From Leptospira sp. WS58.C1 (GTDB lineage Bacteria; Spirochaetota; Leptospiria; Leptospirales; Leptospiraceae), in contig NZ_CP162137.1 of NCBI RefSeq assembly GCF_040833995.1, positions 3,580,001 to 3,644,000 on the forward strand: a DNA stretch of 64,000 nt. The letters are read 5' to 3'. A program made the translations under genes and the position numbers. Below are positions 29,891 to 39,581 of the stretch, piece after piece; position 1 is the first letter of the stretch; each line of letters starts with the position of its first letter. Under the pieces are notes generated by a model that did not search any database, was not told where the DNA came from, and saw nothing but the letters and a program-made list of their open reading frames with translations.

Positions 29891-32662
29891 TTAGTAGCCC
29901 TTCGATTTCAAGAGTTCGTCCAGCTTTCTGACTCCTGGACTCTCCGCATCTATCGACCATGCAACTTCCAGGACGGAACGAGCCTCGCTAAAACGGCCCA
30001 ATAGTCTATAATTATCCGTAAGATTGATTAGGTTTGCAAGACGATGAGGTTGGGAACTGCGAACCTTCTCCGCTGCAGAGCTCGACTTTGTATATTCTTT
30101 TAAATGTTTATAACATACCGAAAGTAGAAACCAGATATTCGGAGAATCTGAATCAAATTCTAAATATTTTTCGAACCAGCGAGAAGAAGGATCATACTCC
30201 TTTCTATCATAATATACTTGACCTAATAATCTTGCGGCCGCTTTGAAAGATGGAACGGACTGTAACGCTTCCTCCAATAATACGACTGCTGTACCTATTT
30301 CCCTTTGTTGTAATAATGCCTTGGCTTCCGTGTACTTTCTTAGTACCGATTCCGGGATGCTAGTTTTGGATTCCGTAATATTCGATGAAAGTTTTTCGTG
30401 AAATCCGATCCGTATCAAAGAAAGGTCGTCGGATAACGCACCCAAACTATGGATACGATCCACTATACTATCCAGGTCTCCCTTGGATCCTTCCACGGTT
30501 TTGAGAAACACATTCTCATCGGAGTTCATTGTCCAATTCACCCCGTCTTCCGTTACATTGATATCGTCTCTTCCATCCGAACCAACATAAAGAATGTCTC
30601 CTGGCTTCAGATCGAATTCCAAAATCCGAAAACTCATTTCGGAAGGAGAACCTAGTTTACGTAAAGTTAATTCTCTTTCTAAAAAAGAAGCTTTGCCGTC
30701 TCGGAGAAGTACTGCCCAAGGATGTTCGGCATTAAAATAATACATTTTTCCGGTACTTTCGTTGATTAGGCCGAGAATTGCCGAAGCCATCATAACTCCG
30801 TCGAATGTCCTGAAGATATCATCCAACTCACGGTAAGCCTCTCTCACCCAATCTTCCGGAGAAATATTCAGGACCTTTCCTTGACTTGCGGATCTGGCCA
30901 TAATATTGTTCATAGCTGTCCCGAGCACAATGGCCCCTCCCGCTCCTTGCATGGATTTTCCCATAGCATCCCCGTTTAGAAAAACGGACCATCTTTCTTT
31001 TTCAGAGCCGAATAAGAGATTTCCGCTGATACAAATATCTCCTCCTATTTCCGATTCTTTATTCTTAAATACGAATTTTTTCTTTTGTTCAATATAGAAG
31101 TTAGTCGTAACCAAAGACGATCTGTTCCAATTCGTCATCAAAGGTTTGCTTAAGAGAGACGTTAAAAAATAATCTCCATCCTGCTGTACCTTAAGCGATT
31201 GGATCTCTTCCATTTTTTCGGTAACTTCTTTTGTACGAGCGTCCACCTTTTCTTCCAAGGTGTCTGCGTATTCTTCTAACTTGGTCCTTCCTTCTAAAAT
31301 ACTCCCCACCATCTTATTAAAAGATTCGGATAGATAACCGATCTCATCTTGCACAAGCACAGGAATGCGGATCGTAAGATTTCCTAAATTTACTTCTCCA
31401 ACTCCTCGGATCAAAGTATTTAAAGGACGTACTAAACTCCGATTAAAGAAGAATGGAAAGAGAACTAAGATCACGAATACAAGAGAAAGAGTTAATAGCA
31501 CTAGCCAGCTATTCGTTTCATCCAAAAACTTTCTGTAATGTAGATACGGAAAAGCGACCAGAAGAGTTCTTTCTCCCACTTCATCTCTCAAATAATAAGA
31601 ATAAAACAGATCGTTTGGAGAAGGTACGTAATTCTCTAAACTTGATTTAGGTACGTTCGTAGTTGGAGTTCTTTTTTGGAAATTTCCGGACTTTCTATTT
31701 TCTAAAATTTCCTTTTGCGCCAAATTTAAATTCGGCTCAATTCCGGGGGATTTTATCAAAACCTTCGGTTTAGTGGAAGAATCTCCTAAAGAAACCGCAT
31801 ACGCGATCGAAGAACCCTCGGATTTGCCTGTATTCAGAAAAGTTTGTGCTTCCTTTATACTGATCTCATCGAATAAGGACTCATTTTTTAGATTTACTAC
31901 GGTTGAAAATGCCTGAGCAAAGACCAAACAGGTCGCCACGGTAATTCCAATGATCTTGGTCATAAAAGAAGTTTTATCAACTGTATTATTAATAAATAAT
32001 ATAGTTAGGGTAAAATAACCCAAGATCATAAAACCCACGTACAATTGCTGGAAAGCGTTAAAAGTGATCACACCTTCCCTAAACAAAAGATTAGAAACTA
32101 CAGGGACCAAGTAAGTAAGGTCCATCCCCAAAGACATTTGTATTAAAGCCTTTCTTTCTTCCTTATTTGCTCTGATAATTTTCCGGACCTGAATAAAGAT
32201 CATGACCAAAAGAAATACAAGAAGGGATATCGCTAAAAGGTTACCCACCTTCTGCTGGTAGTTATAGATCTGCCCTTCAAAATGGAATAAAGGCTTATTA
32301 GTAAAGATCTGAAAGTAAGAATAAGAGATCGTAATTGCGGAGATCCCAAGTAGAGATCCGATCACATACTTTGCTTCTTTTGGATGATCGTTCCTAGGAT
32401 ATAAATACGCGAAAATACAAAGAAAAATCGTACCGAATGCCGCTGCAGGACCGGTGACTATCCGATGATAAGCCGCTTCCGGATAGGGAAAGATCGCTGA
32501 GAAAAAAAATCCGAAATTAATCAAAAAAACGAAAAGAAAGAGATAAGAGAACGCACTTGTATAATTCGCCTTCTTCTTTAACGCAGCTAAAAAGGCAAAA
32601 ATGATAAAAGTAAAAATGGAACAGATGAGCGAAGAGATCGCCCATGAGTTAAAGTAAACCAT
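29891..32662 (-). CDS. SpoIIE/RsbU-type serine phosphatase with 7TM-like sensor, HAMP and TPR
   Basis: A 923-residue membrane signalling protein. N-terminal seven or so helices (about 5-225), one more helix and an extracytoplasmic segment (about 235-385), a helix at 386-407, HAMP (408-460), coiled coil (455-490), PPM/SpoIIE phosphatase (about 525-755) and C-terminal TPR repeats (about 775-915). Phosphatase metal ligands are visible as GGDIC (D542), NGDAMGKS (D564), GSDGRDD (D696, D699) and SDDLS (D745-D746). It should dephosphorylate a serine on an anti-sigma-factor antagonist or similar partner in response to an envelope signal. Its closest relative in the window is the protein at 36298-39453, with which it shares the same domain order and the phrases QQDGDYFLTSLL and GDAMGKSMQGAGGA or near copies. 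Confidence 0.9.
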   Translation of the reverse strand: MVYFNSWAISSLICSIFTFIIFAFLAALKKKANYTSAFSYLFLFVFLINFGFFFSAIFPYPEAAYHRIVTGPAAAFGTIFLCIFAYLYPRNDHPKEAKYVIGSLLGISAITISYSYFQIFTNKPLFHFEGQIYNYQQKVGNLLAISLLVFLLVMIFIQVRKIIRANKEERKALIQMSLGMDLTYLVPVVSNLLFREGVITFNAFQQLYVGFMILGYFTLTILFINNTVDKTSFMTKIIGITVATCLVFAQAFSTVVNLKNESLFDEISIKEAQTFLNTGKSEGSSIAYAVSLGDSSTKPKVLIKSPGIEPNLNLAQKEILENRKSGNFQKRTPTTNVPKSSLENYVPSPNDLFYSYYLRDEVGERTLLVAFPYLHYRKFLDETNSWLVLLTLSLVFVILVLFPFFFNRSLVRPLNTLIRGVGEVNLGNLTIRIPVLVQDEIGYLSESFNKMVGSILEGRTKLEEYADTLEEKVDARTKEVTEKMEEIQSLKVQQDGDYFLTSLLSKPLMTNWNRSSLVTTNFYIEQKKKFVFKNKESEIGGDICISGNLLFGSEKERWSVFLNGDAMGKSMQGAGGAIVLGTAMNNIMARSASQGKVLNISPEDWVREAYRELDDIFRTFDGVMMASAILGLINESTGKMYYFNAEHPWAVLLRDGKASFLERELTLRKLGSPSEMSFRILEFDLKPGDILYVGSDGRDDINVTEDGVNWTMNSDENVFLKTVEGSKGDLDSIVDRIHSLGALSDDLSLIRIGFHEKLSSNITESKTSIPESVLRKYTEAKALLQQREIGTAVVLLEEALQSVPSFKAAARLLGQVYYDRKEYDPSSRWFEKYLEFDSDSPNIWFLLSVCYKHLKEYTKSSSAAEKVRSSQPHRLANLINLTDNYRLLGRFSEARSVLEVAWSIDAESPGVRKLDELLKSKGY

Positions 32663-32744
32663 GGAGCGACTTTTCTAATCTCTAGTGTTTAGAATTCAAG
32701 GTTTTTCTAAGTAAACTAGTTCGGATTTTTTATTTGAAGTACGA

Positions 32745-34406
32745 CTAACTTTTTGAAGCCAATGTTTGCGCTTCGGTTTCCAAAATTTTGATGGTTTCTG
32801 CCAACATTTCGCTCTTTCTTAACAAAGAATCCATTGAACTTTGTAAAGAAGAAACCGACGTCATGATCGCATTTGCTCCTAAAGTCTGCTCTTTGGAAGC
32901 GGATTCAATATCGGAAGATAAATTTCTTAAAACTGAAAGACTGTTCAAAAAACGTTCGTTCACTATTTTCTGTTCGCCCAATAGTTGATTCAGTTGTTTA
33001 AAACTATCTAAAAAGTTTGTGAACAAAGTATCTTGCTCCTTCACTTTTTCATTTGCTGTATGAGCGGATTTTTGTCCGACTTGCACGTATTTAGTACTTT
33101 CGTTTATTATTTTAGAAATACGATCCGCATTCTCGGAGCTACTCTCCGCAAGTTTGGAAACTTCCGTTGCAACTACTGCAAATCCTCTTCCTGCAGCGCC
33201 GGCTCTAGCGGCTTCAATCGATGCGTTTAAAGATAAAAGGTTGGTTCTATCTGCAACGTCAGACATGATCTGATTCACCTCTCCCACGGAACGGAAAGAA
33301 CTACCTAAAGATTCTAAAGAAGTTCTGAGCCCATCTACAAATTCGCTGACCGCTTTTCCCGCTTCCAATACTATATCCATATTACGATTCAAATCATTGG
33401 AATGTCCGGAAATCCGATCGATCAAAGTATTGAGGTTTCTACTTTCTCCCAGTAAACCTTCAATTTTTGAAAATTGGTCTTTTACAGTTTCTGCGGACTG
33501 TTCTGTTTGTGCCATAAATTCTTCCATGGTAGAACTGATCTCTTCGAAAGAAGCGGCATGATTGCTGATTACTTCCGAAAAATCATCCGAGAACTCTTTT
33601 AACTTTTTCGAATTCTCTCTCAATGAAACTGCAGATTCGGTCATTCTGATCCTGCCGTGTTCTAAGTCCGCCTTGGACTTTTCGATAGCTTGGGATTTTT
33701 CCTCTTCTACATTCTTTAGCTGAAGAAAGATTTTAATTACCGCAACCACAATGAATGCCGTGGTCAACAAGAACAACATTTTGGTAATCTGTTCAGACAT
33801 AGCTGCATAACCGGGGGTGATGGAAGTTATGCTGTCTTCGGTAAAAATAACCCCTGTATTTGCCGCATTCACTGTTACCAAAGTCTGGCAGAAGATAGTT
33901 AAAAGTCCGATCAAATATACGAATCTGGGCGAAAGCAACAGTCCAGCATAAACAATATAAATAACGTTAATCGTATAAAGCACAACTTGTTTGATAATAT
34001 TCGAGGCAAGCTTCGAATCTTCGGTAGTCGCTCCGATCATGACCAAACAGAGAACGACCACATCGGTTATTATGAAAACTTTTCCTAAAAAAGGAGATAC
34101 TCCGCTCCCAAACCTATTTTTGAGGAATGAGTAGGTGACATACATCACCATAATAGAAGTCCCGAGAATATAAAGGGAGTTTTGGAATAGGGTACTTCTT
34201 TTGTATCCCATTGCGATGGATGCAAAATAAAGCAATGTCAGACCGAATCGGATCCTATTGATCGTAATCGGACCTTGAGCGAGAATTTTTTCCGTTTCGG
34301 AACGTATCGCCATATTAGAAAAACCCGCCTTAGGTATATTTTTATTACCTAATATCCAAGACGGCAAAAGGAAGAATAAATCGATCCTTTTTCGAAATTT
34401 ATTCAT
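32745..34406 (-). CDS. Methyl-accepting chemotaxis protein with multi-spanning N-terminus
   Basis: A 553-residue receptor. Six hydrophobic helices (about 52-225) with no large periplasmic ligand domain are followed by a long coiled-coil signalling domain. The hairpin tip [21 protein letters not shown] is at 383-403 and [14 protein letters not shown] follows. It should pass a membrane or cytoplasmic signal to CheA/CheW. It is a clear paralog of the next gene upstream. No Shine-Dalgarno is seen at 34406; the ATG at 34313 (MAIRSETEKILAQGP) lines up with the well-supported start of the paralog and may be the true start. Confidence 0.88.
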   Translation of the reverse strand: MNKFRKRIDLFFLLPSWILGNKNIPKAGFSNMAIRSETEKILAQGPITINRIRFGLTLLYFASIAMGYKRSTLFQNSLYILGTSIMVMYVTYSFLKNRFGSGVSPFLGKVFIITDVVVLCLVMIGATTEDSKLASNIIKQVVLYTINVIYIVYAGLLLSPRFVYLIGLLTIFCQTLVTVNAANTGVIFTEDSITSITPGYAAMSEQITKMLFLLTTAFIVVAVIKIFLQLKNVEEEKSQAIEKSKADLEHGRIRMTESAVSLRENSKKLKEFSDDFSEVISNHAASFEEISSTMEEFMAQTEQSAETVKDQFSKIEGLLGESRNLNTLIDRISGHSNDLNRNMDIVLEAGKAVSEFVDGLRTSLESLGSSFRSVGEVNQIMSDVADRTNLLSLNASIEAARAGAAGRGFAVVATEVSKLAESSSENADRISKIINESTKYVQVGQKSAHTANEKVKEQDTLFTNFLDSFKQLNQLLGEQKIVNERFLNSLSVLRNLSSDIESASKEQTLGANAIMTSVSSLQSSMDSLLRKSEMLAETIKILETEAQTLASKS

Positions 34407-34556
34407 GGAAAATTTATTGCAAAAGAAAGTTAACGCAATGGTTTAAAAAACCTGAAACGAATTCCGATAGTTTATCCGATATAAGGGGCCTGTCCCAGGC
34501 TCCTGAAGCCTGTGCCTAGTATGGATCGATGGAATAGGTCTTGGACGGACTATGAA

Positions 34557-36125
34557 TCAATTTTCCTTCGCGAGAAGTTCTGCTTCTTCTTCCAAAACTT
34601 TGATTGTGTCCGATAAAAGTTCGCTTTTTCTTAATAAAGAATCCATTGAACTTTGTAATTCCGAGATAGCACCCATGATCATAGAGGCTCCCGTATTCTG
34701 TTCATTGGATGAAGTCTCGATCCCCGCAGAAAGTTTTCGTAATTCGGATAAACTAAACAGAAATTCGTCGTTTATTTTGATCTGATTTTCCAATAGTCCA
34801 TTCAACTCGTTGAATCTTTCCAAAAACGTAGTAAATTGATTTTCCTGATCTCTTACTTTTTCGGAAGTTACGGAAGCGGTATTTCTTCCGTTAGCCACGT
34901 AATTATTGGATTCTCTGATGATCTTCGAGATCCTAGCTGCATTTTGACCGCTACTTTCCGCAAGTTTGGAAACTTCCGTTGCAACCACTGCGAAACCTCT
35001 TCCTGCAACTCCCGCTCTTGCTGCTTCTATGGAAGCATTCAAAGAAAGTAAATTAGTACGATCCGCTACTTCGGCCATAATGTCCGTAACTTCGCCTACG
35101 GATCGAAACGATTCCCCCAAAGATTCCAAAGATTCGGAAAGTCCGGAAACGAATTTTGTCACTTCCTTACTTGTGTTCTGAACCGAGTAAATACGCTCAT
35201 TCAATTCGGAAGAATAATCAGCGATCTTATCGATTAAGGTCCTCAAACTTTGGCTTTTGTTTACTAGTTGTTCGATTCTTCCGAATTGATCCTTTACTGT
35301 CGCAGCTGCGCTTTCAATTTGAGATAAAAACTGGCTGAGAGTACTTCCGATCTCGTCAAACGAAGCGGCATGATTGTTGATCACATCAAAAAACTCGTCG
35401 GAAAAATTCCGTAAAGATCTGGATTTTTCCCGTAAAGAAACGGCTGCAGAATCCATTTTTCCCTTACTTTTTCTTAATTCGTTTCCGGATATTAAGATCG
35501 TCGTTAATTTTTCCTCTTCCGCACTACGCAAAAGTGAGAATATGTTGATCACACTTTTCACTATGAAGGAGATCACGATAAGAAAGATCAATTTGAGTAC
35601 CTGTTCGGAGATAGAAGCAAATCCGGGAGAAAGAACTTCCAAAGGTTCTTCCGAAAACACAACACCATGAAGATAACAATTCAATATCACGATCCCTTGA
35701 CAGACTGCGGATACGAATCCGGTTAAAATCACGAATCTAGGACTAAGAAGTAATCCGGAATATACGATAAATATTACGTTAATTGCATATAATATGATCT
35801 GCCGTATAATCCCGGAAGACATGTTTTTTTCGGTGGATGCCGCAAAGAACATCACACATCCGAGAATTATTATATCGGAAATAACGGAGAACATTCCGAT
35901 CCGTTTCGGGATAGTTCCCTTTTTAAAGGAATAAAACAGATTTATAGCGGAAACAATCCCCATCGCGATCGTCCCACCCAAGTAAGCCATATTCTGTTCG
36001 AAAGTGCTTTGCTCCCAAGAAGCCGCTAGGGAGGCTAAAAATAGAAAAACCAGGCCGATCCTGATCCTACCGATAGTTAGAGGACCTAAAGCCGCTATTT
36101 TTTCCGTGGTTCGTTCGTTGTCCAT
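34557..36125 (-). CDS. Methyl-accepting chemotaxis protein, paralog of the downstream MCP
   Basis: A 522-residue receptor with the same six-helix N-terminal part ([20 protein letters not shown] onward) and a cytoplasmic signalling domain whose tip reads [21 protein letters not shown]. The frame continues to 36143, but the ATG at 36125 has GGAGG six bases ahead and is the better start. Together with the MCP at 32745-34406 it forms a tandem duplication. No HAMP domain is obvious. The gap of about 150 bases to the next MCP contains a small hairpin (34496-34512). Confidence 0.9.
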   Translation of the reverse strand: MDNERTTEKIAALGPLTIGRIRIGLVFLFLASLAASWEQSTFEQNMAYLGGTIAMGIVSAINLFYSFKKGTIPKRIGMFSVISDIIILGCVMFFAASTEKNMSSGIIRQIILYAINVIFIVYSGLLLSPRFVILTGFVSAVCQGIVILNCYLHGVVFSEEPLEVLSPGFASISEQVLKLIFLIVISFIVKSVINIFSLLRSAEEEKLTTILISGNELRKSKGKMDSAAVSLREKSRSLRNFSDEFFDVINNHAASFDEIGSTLSQFLSQIESAAATVKDQFGRIEQLVNKSQSLRTLIDKIADYSSELNERIYSVQNTSKEVTKFVSGLSESLESLGESFRSVGEVTDIMAEVADRTNLLSLNASIEAARAGVAGRGFAVVATEVSKLAESSGQNAARISKIIRESNNYVANGRNTASVTSEKVRDQENQFTTFLERFNELNGLLENQIKINDEFLFSLSELRKLSAGIETSSNEQNTGASMIMGAISELQSSMDSLLRKSELLSDTIKVLEEEAELLAKEN

Positions 36126-36297
36126 TAACGACCTCCGAAGCATATTATGGTTTTATAGAATGAATACCCTAAGTTCAAATGGAAGCCTGAGAGAATCGAT
36201 ACATTTTTTATAAAGCGAGCAAAAACTCACATTTACATTTTACGTTCAGGGATCAGCTGAAGAAAAAGCCTGCAAAGATCCGAGCAAAACGCAAAAA

Positions 36298-39200
36298 TTA
36301 CACGTCTTTCGGATTCCAATTTTTTCGAAGAACATCCCGAATCCGAAGTACTGCCTCGTTTTCAGGCTCCAAATGTAAAGCGGATTGAACCATATACATC
36401 GCCCGTTCATAATTTTTTAAAGCGATATACACCTGAGCCAGATTCATTAGATTTTTAAAATGGTTTGGTTCTCTCAGCCTTAACCTCTCCCCAAAGTCCA
36501 AGGCTTTTTTTAATTGGCCGGCTTTCCTTGCAGAGAAGGAAGCAACATACAAAATTTCCTTATCTACAGGTTTGATATTCAGATAGTCTTCCGCGTAACG
36601 TGCGGCTTTAGGATAATCTTTAAGTTTTAAGAATAATTTTACGAAATTTTTCTTCACTTCAGGAATGCGGCTGTCCAGGTTTTCCGCTTCTTGCAAATAA
36701 GTAATCGCTTCCGCAACATCTTTGTTTTGAGAAGTTTCTTTGGCTCTATGAAGTAACTCTTTTATCCTTTGTTTCTGTTCGTCGTGAATTTTTTGTTCAG
36801 AATCATCTTCTTTAAAAGAAAGTCGGATCAAAGAAAGGTCATCCGTAAGAGGACCTTTTCCAATGATTGAATTATAGATACCGTTTAAATCTCCTTTACC
36901 TTCTTCCACAATTCTGAGGAAAAGTTTCTCGTCGTCATTGATAATCCTTCCCCCGTCCTCGTCGGTTCCGATAAGAATATCATCCCTGCCGTCTGAGCCT
37001 GCAATGATCACGTCCCCGGGCTCCAATTGGAATGTTTTAATATATATACGACCTTCCATTCCGGTGGTTCCCAGTTTTCGGAACATCAGATCGTCTTCTA
37101 TAAAACTTGCAATCCCGTCTCTATACAATACCGTCCAAGGATGTTCTGCATTAATATAATATAAAATACCGACTTCGTCGTCTACGAGTCCCATTACCGA
37201 AGAAACCAACATGGAACCGTCAAAACTCTCAAAGACTTTATGTAACTCCGTAAATGCGTTTTTCAACCAACGTTCCGGAGACTGTATTTTCATATTATCA
37301 ACGAGCCTGGTCCTTTCTATGATCGATTCAAAAACGGATCCCAATACCAATGCTCCGCCTGCTCCTTGCATGGATTTTCCCATCGCATCCGCATTCAAAA
37401 ACACCGTATATGATCTACCTTTCAATTCTATATGATTGGAGATATTTAAGTCCCCACCGATCTCGTCATGATATCTTCTGAAAGTGAATTTTTTCTTTTG
37501 TTCGAGTAAAAAATCCACCTTTACGTTTTCATGAATCGCTTTATTTGCGCCTAGCGGTTTGATCAAAAGAGAAGTTAAAAAATAGTCCCCGTCCTGTTGC
37601 TGTTTGAGTTCTTGGACTTCTCCCAAGGTTTGTTCCAATTCCTTGGTTCTTTCCTTTACTTTTTCCTCTAGCTCGTTGGCATACTGCTCCAACCTTTTGC
37701 GAGCCGCTTGGATGGACCTTGCCATTCTATTAAAAGATCTAGCGATAAATCCGATCTCGTCTTCTACTCTCGGTTCTAGTCTATAATCCAAGTTTCCGGA
37801 ATTGACCTCAGTTAAACCGACTACAACCTCATCCATAGGTTTGATAAGAGCATTTTGAAAGAAGAATCGAAATCCAAGACTGATCACCAAAACGATCGCA
37901 AGTAAACATACGACCAGGATCAAGGCAGGTTCATGTATGAATGTACGAAAGGATTTGTAAGTGAATCCAACTTCGTAAACATTTCCGTTTGCAGGATGAA
38001 CAACCAAGTACGAAACATAATACTGAGGTTTCTCATCTCCTACTTTATAATATTTCGTTCCTCTATAAATCCTTTCTCCCACTTCTCGGATCGGAGTTAA
38101 TGGAAGAAGGACCGTTTTATCCAGATCCGAAGCCGATATATCCGCCTCAAGATCCGCCTCGGCCTTACCTTTCACATTTTCTAATATTGCTGAAAGGCCT
38201 ACTTCTTCCGATTTTAAAAGTTTATAAATAGCAGGGGCATCCGATTTGGAAGGTAGGTGAGAATACTTGCTTCTTACTACTTTAAGTTTTTTATTGAGAA
38301 GTCTGAAAAATTCACGTATATCTTCGTCGGAGACAGGTTCACTTCCCTTAGATCCTAAAAATTGTTTTAGTCCTTCTTTATATGCATAAAATTCTTTGGG
38401 GGAATTTTCCAAAATTGTATTGGATCTTTCCCATCTTGTTTCGGCCGGAAGAGTACCTAAATTTGTAAGATTTTTCGCGATATAAAAGAAACGGATCTCT
38501 AATTTATCTTCCGAATCGAATCTTGGATCCTTAAATCCCCGTTCTGTTCGAAAACGATCTTCGTTCGGATCAAAAGAAGTCAAATATGCGAATCCTTGCG
38601 GCGTTTCTCCCTGTAAAACGACCAGTTTAGCTTCTTCTTTTTTGATCAGATCGAAAGAAGAATCATAACCGTTTAATATGGCAAATCCCACTAGCTGGAA
38701 TGCGAGAAGGAAAGTCGCCATACTCACTCCTACAATCCTGCTTAAGATCGTGGTCCTTTCCTTGGTAGCGTTCACATAAACGATGAGTATTAAAAATAAT
38801 CCTGCAACAAGAAGAATGTCTGCTGTTTGTTGGTACACCGCTCTAGAGACGGTTCCTTCTCTACTTAAAGCATTAGTAATGCCGGGCAGAAGTGTAATGG
38901 TAAGATATGCGACAGTTATGTAGATAACGGATCTTCGTTCGGCTCCCTTCTCTACGATTGCTCTCCAGACCGCTGCGATCAAAAAGATGAAGTTATAAAG
39001 AAAAACAATAAGTGAGAAAATTTTATAGAAAAGATGGGTTTCGAAATCCCAATAATGGCTACCCATCACGAAACTTCGAGTAGACTTTAAGGAAAGAATA
39101 ATATAAAAGATCGCTAAAGTTATAACGCCCGCATACAAAACCGCATATAAAGCCAGCCCTAACTTTTCCTTTTTAGGAGTCGGGAAATAGAAGAAGAAGA

Positions 39201-39453
39201 TAAAAAGCTGAGTATAACCCACCATCGGAAATGGGATCACTATCCATCTGTGAAAGATGGTCCATTCTTCCGGAGAACAAAACGCAACCAAATATCCGAA
39301 ATGAAAGATGGTAGTAGATAAACTCGAAAGACCTAAATGAAACGCCGCCTTACTTCTGTCCTTGATTGTCAGAAAGAAAAAGGAAACATACAATGAGAAT
39401 AAAGAAGCGAGTAAGGATCCGAAAAAATAGAAATTAAAATAAAAAGGGTCCAT
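36298..39453 (-). CDS. SpoIIE/RsbU-type serine phosphatase with 7TM-like sensor, HAMP and TPR (paralog)
   Basis: A 1051-residue protein with the same order as the 29891-32662 product: N-terminal helices (about 8-228), helix about 238-260, a larger extracytoplasmic region (about 265-505), helix 509-532, HAMP (533-585), coiled coil (580-618), SpoIIE phosphatase (650-880) and TPR (905-1040). Metal-binding aspartates lie in GGDLN, NADAMGKSMQG, GSDGRDD and TDDLS. The extracytoplasmic sensor is about 90 residues longer than in the paralog and differs in sequence, so the two probably read different signals but can act on the same target. It lies upstream of the MCP pair, on the same strand. Confidence 0.9.
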   Translation of the reverse strand: MDPFYFNFYFFGSLLASLFSLYVSFFFLTIKDRSKAAFHLGLSSLSTTIFHFGYLVAFCSPEEWTIFHRWIVIPFPMVGYTQLFIFFFYFPTPKKEKLGLALYAVLYAGVITLAIFYIILSLKSTRSFVMGSHYWDFETHLFYKIFSLIVFLYNFIFLIAAVWRAIVEKGAERRSVIYITVAYLTITLLPGITNALSREGTVSRAVYQQTADILLVAGLFLILIVYVNATKERTTILSRIVGVSMATFLLAFQLVGFAILNGYDSSFDLIKKEEAKLVVLQGETPQGFAYLTSFDPNEDRFRTERGFKDPRFDSEDKLEIRFFYIAKNLTNLGTLPAETRWERSNTILENSPKEFYAYKEGLKQFLGSKGSEPVSDEDIREFFRLLNKKLKVVRSKYSHLPSKSDAPAIYKLLKSEEVGLSAILENVKGKAEADLEADISASDLDKTVLLPLTPIREVGERIYRGTKYYKVGDEKPQYYVSYLVVHPANGNVYEVGFTYKSFRTFIHEPALILVVCLLAIVLVISLGFRFFFQNALIKPMDEVVVGLTEVNSGNLDYRLEPRVEDEIGFIARSFNRMARSIQAARKRLEQYANELEEKVKERTKELEQTLGEVQELKQQQDGDYFLTSLLIKPLGANKAIHENVKVDFLLEQKKKFTFRRYHDEIGGDLNISNHIELKGRSYTVFLNADAMGKSMQGAGGALVLGSVFESIIERTRLVDNMKIQSPERWLKNAFTELHKVFESFDGSMLVSSVMGLVDDEVGILYYINAEHPWTVLYRDGIASFIEDDLMFRKLGTTGMEGRIYIKTFQLEPGDVIIAGSDGRDDILIGTDEDGGRIINDDEKLFLRIVEEGKGDLNGIYNSIIGKGPLTDDLSLIRLSFKEDDSEQKIHDEQKQRIKELLHRAKETSQNKDVAEAITYLQEAENLDSRIPEVKKNFVKLFLKLKDYPKAARYAEDYLNIKPVDKEILYVASFSARKAGQLKKALDFGERLRLREPNHFKNLMNLAQVYIALKNYERAMYMVQSALHLEPENEAVLRIRDVLRKNWNPKDV

Positions 39454-39581
39454 AAAGAAGGGCAGCCTAAGAAAATTGATCCGAATGACCCATCCGTCAA
39501 GGAAAATGCGAAAAGGAGTCCGAACTCAGAAGACGAAATTTTTTTTACAAAATTAACAGCTAGGATTCGAAGTTTCTACGA

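Noticed and set aside
34496..34512. CAGGCT-CCTGA-AGCCTG hairpin between the two MCP genes
   Set aside because: Only six pairs and no U-tract; neither a clear terminator nor a match to the CAGGATG element at 4342-4463.
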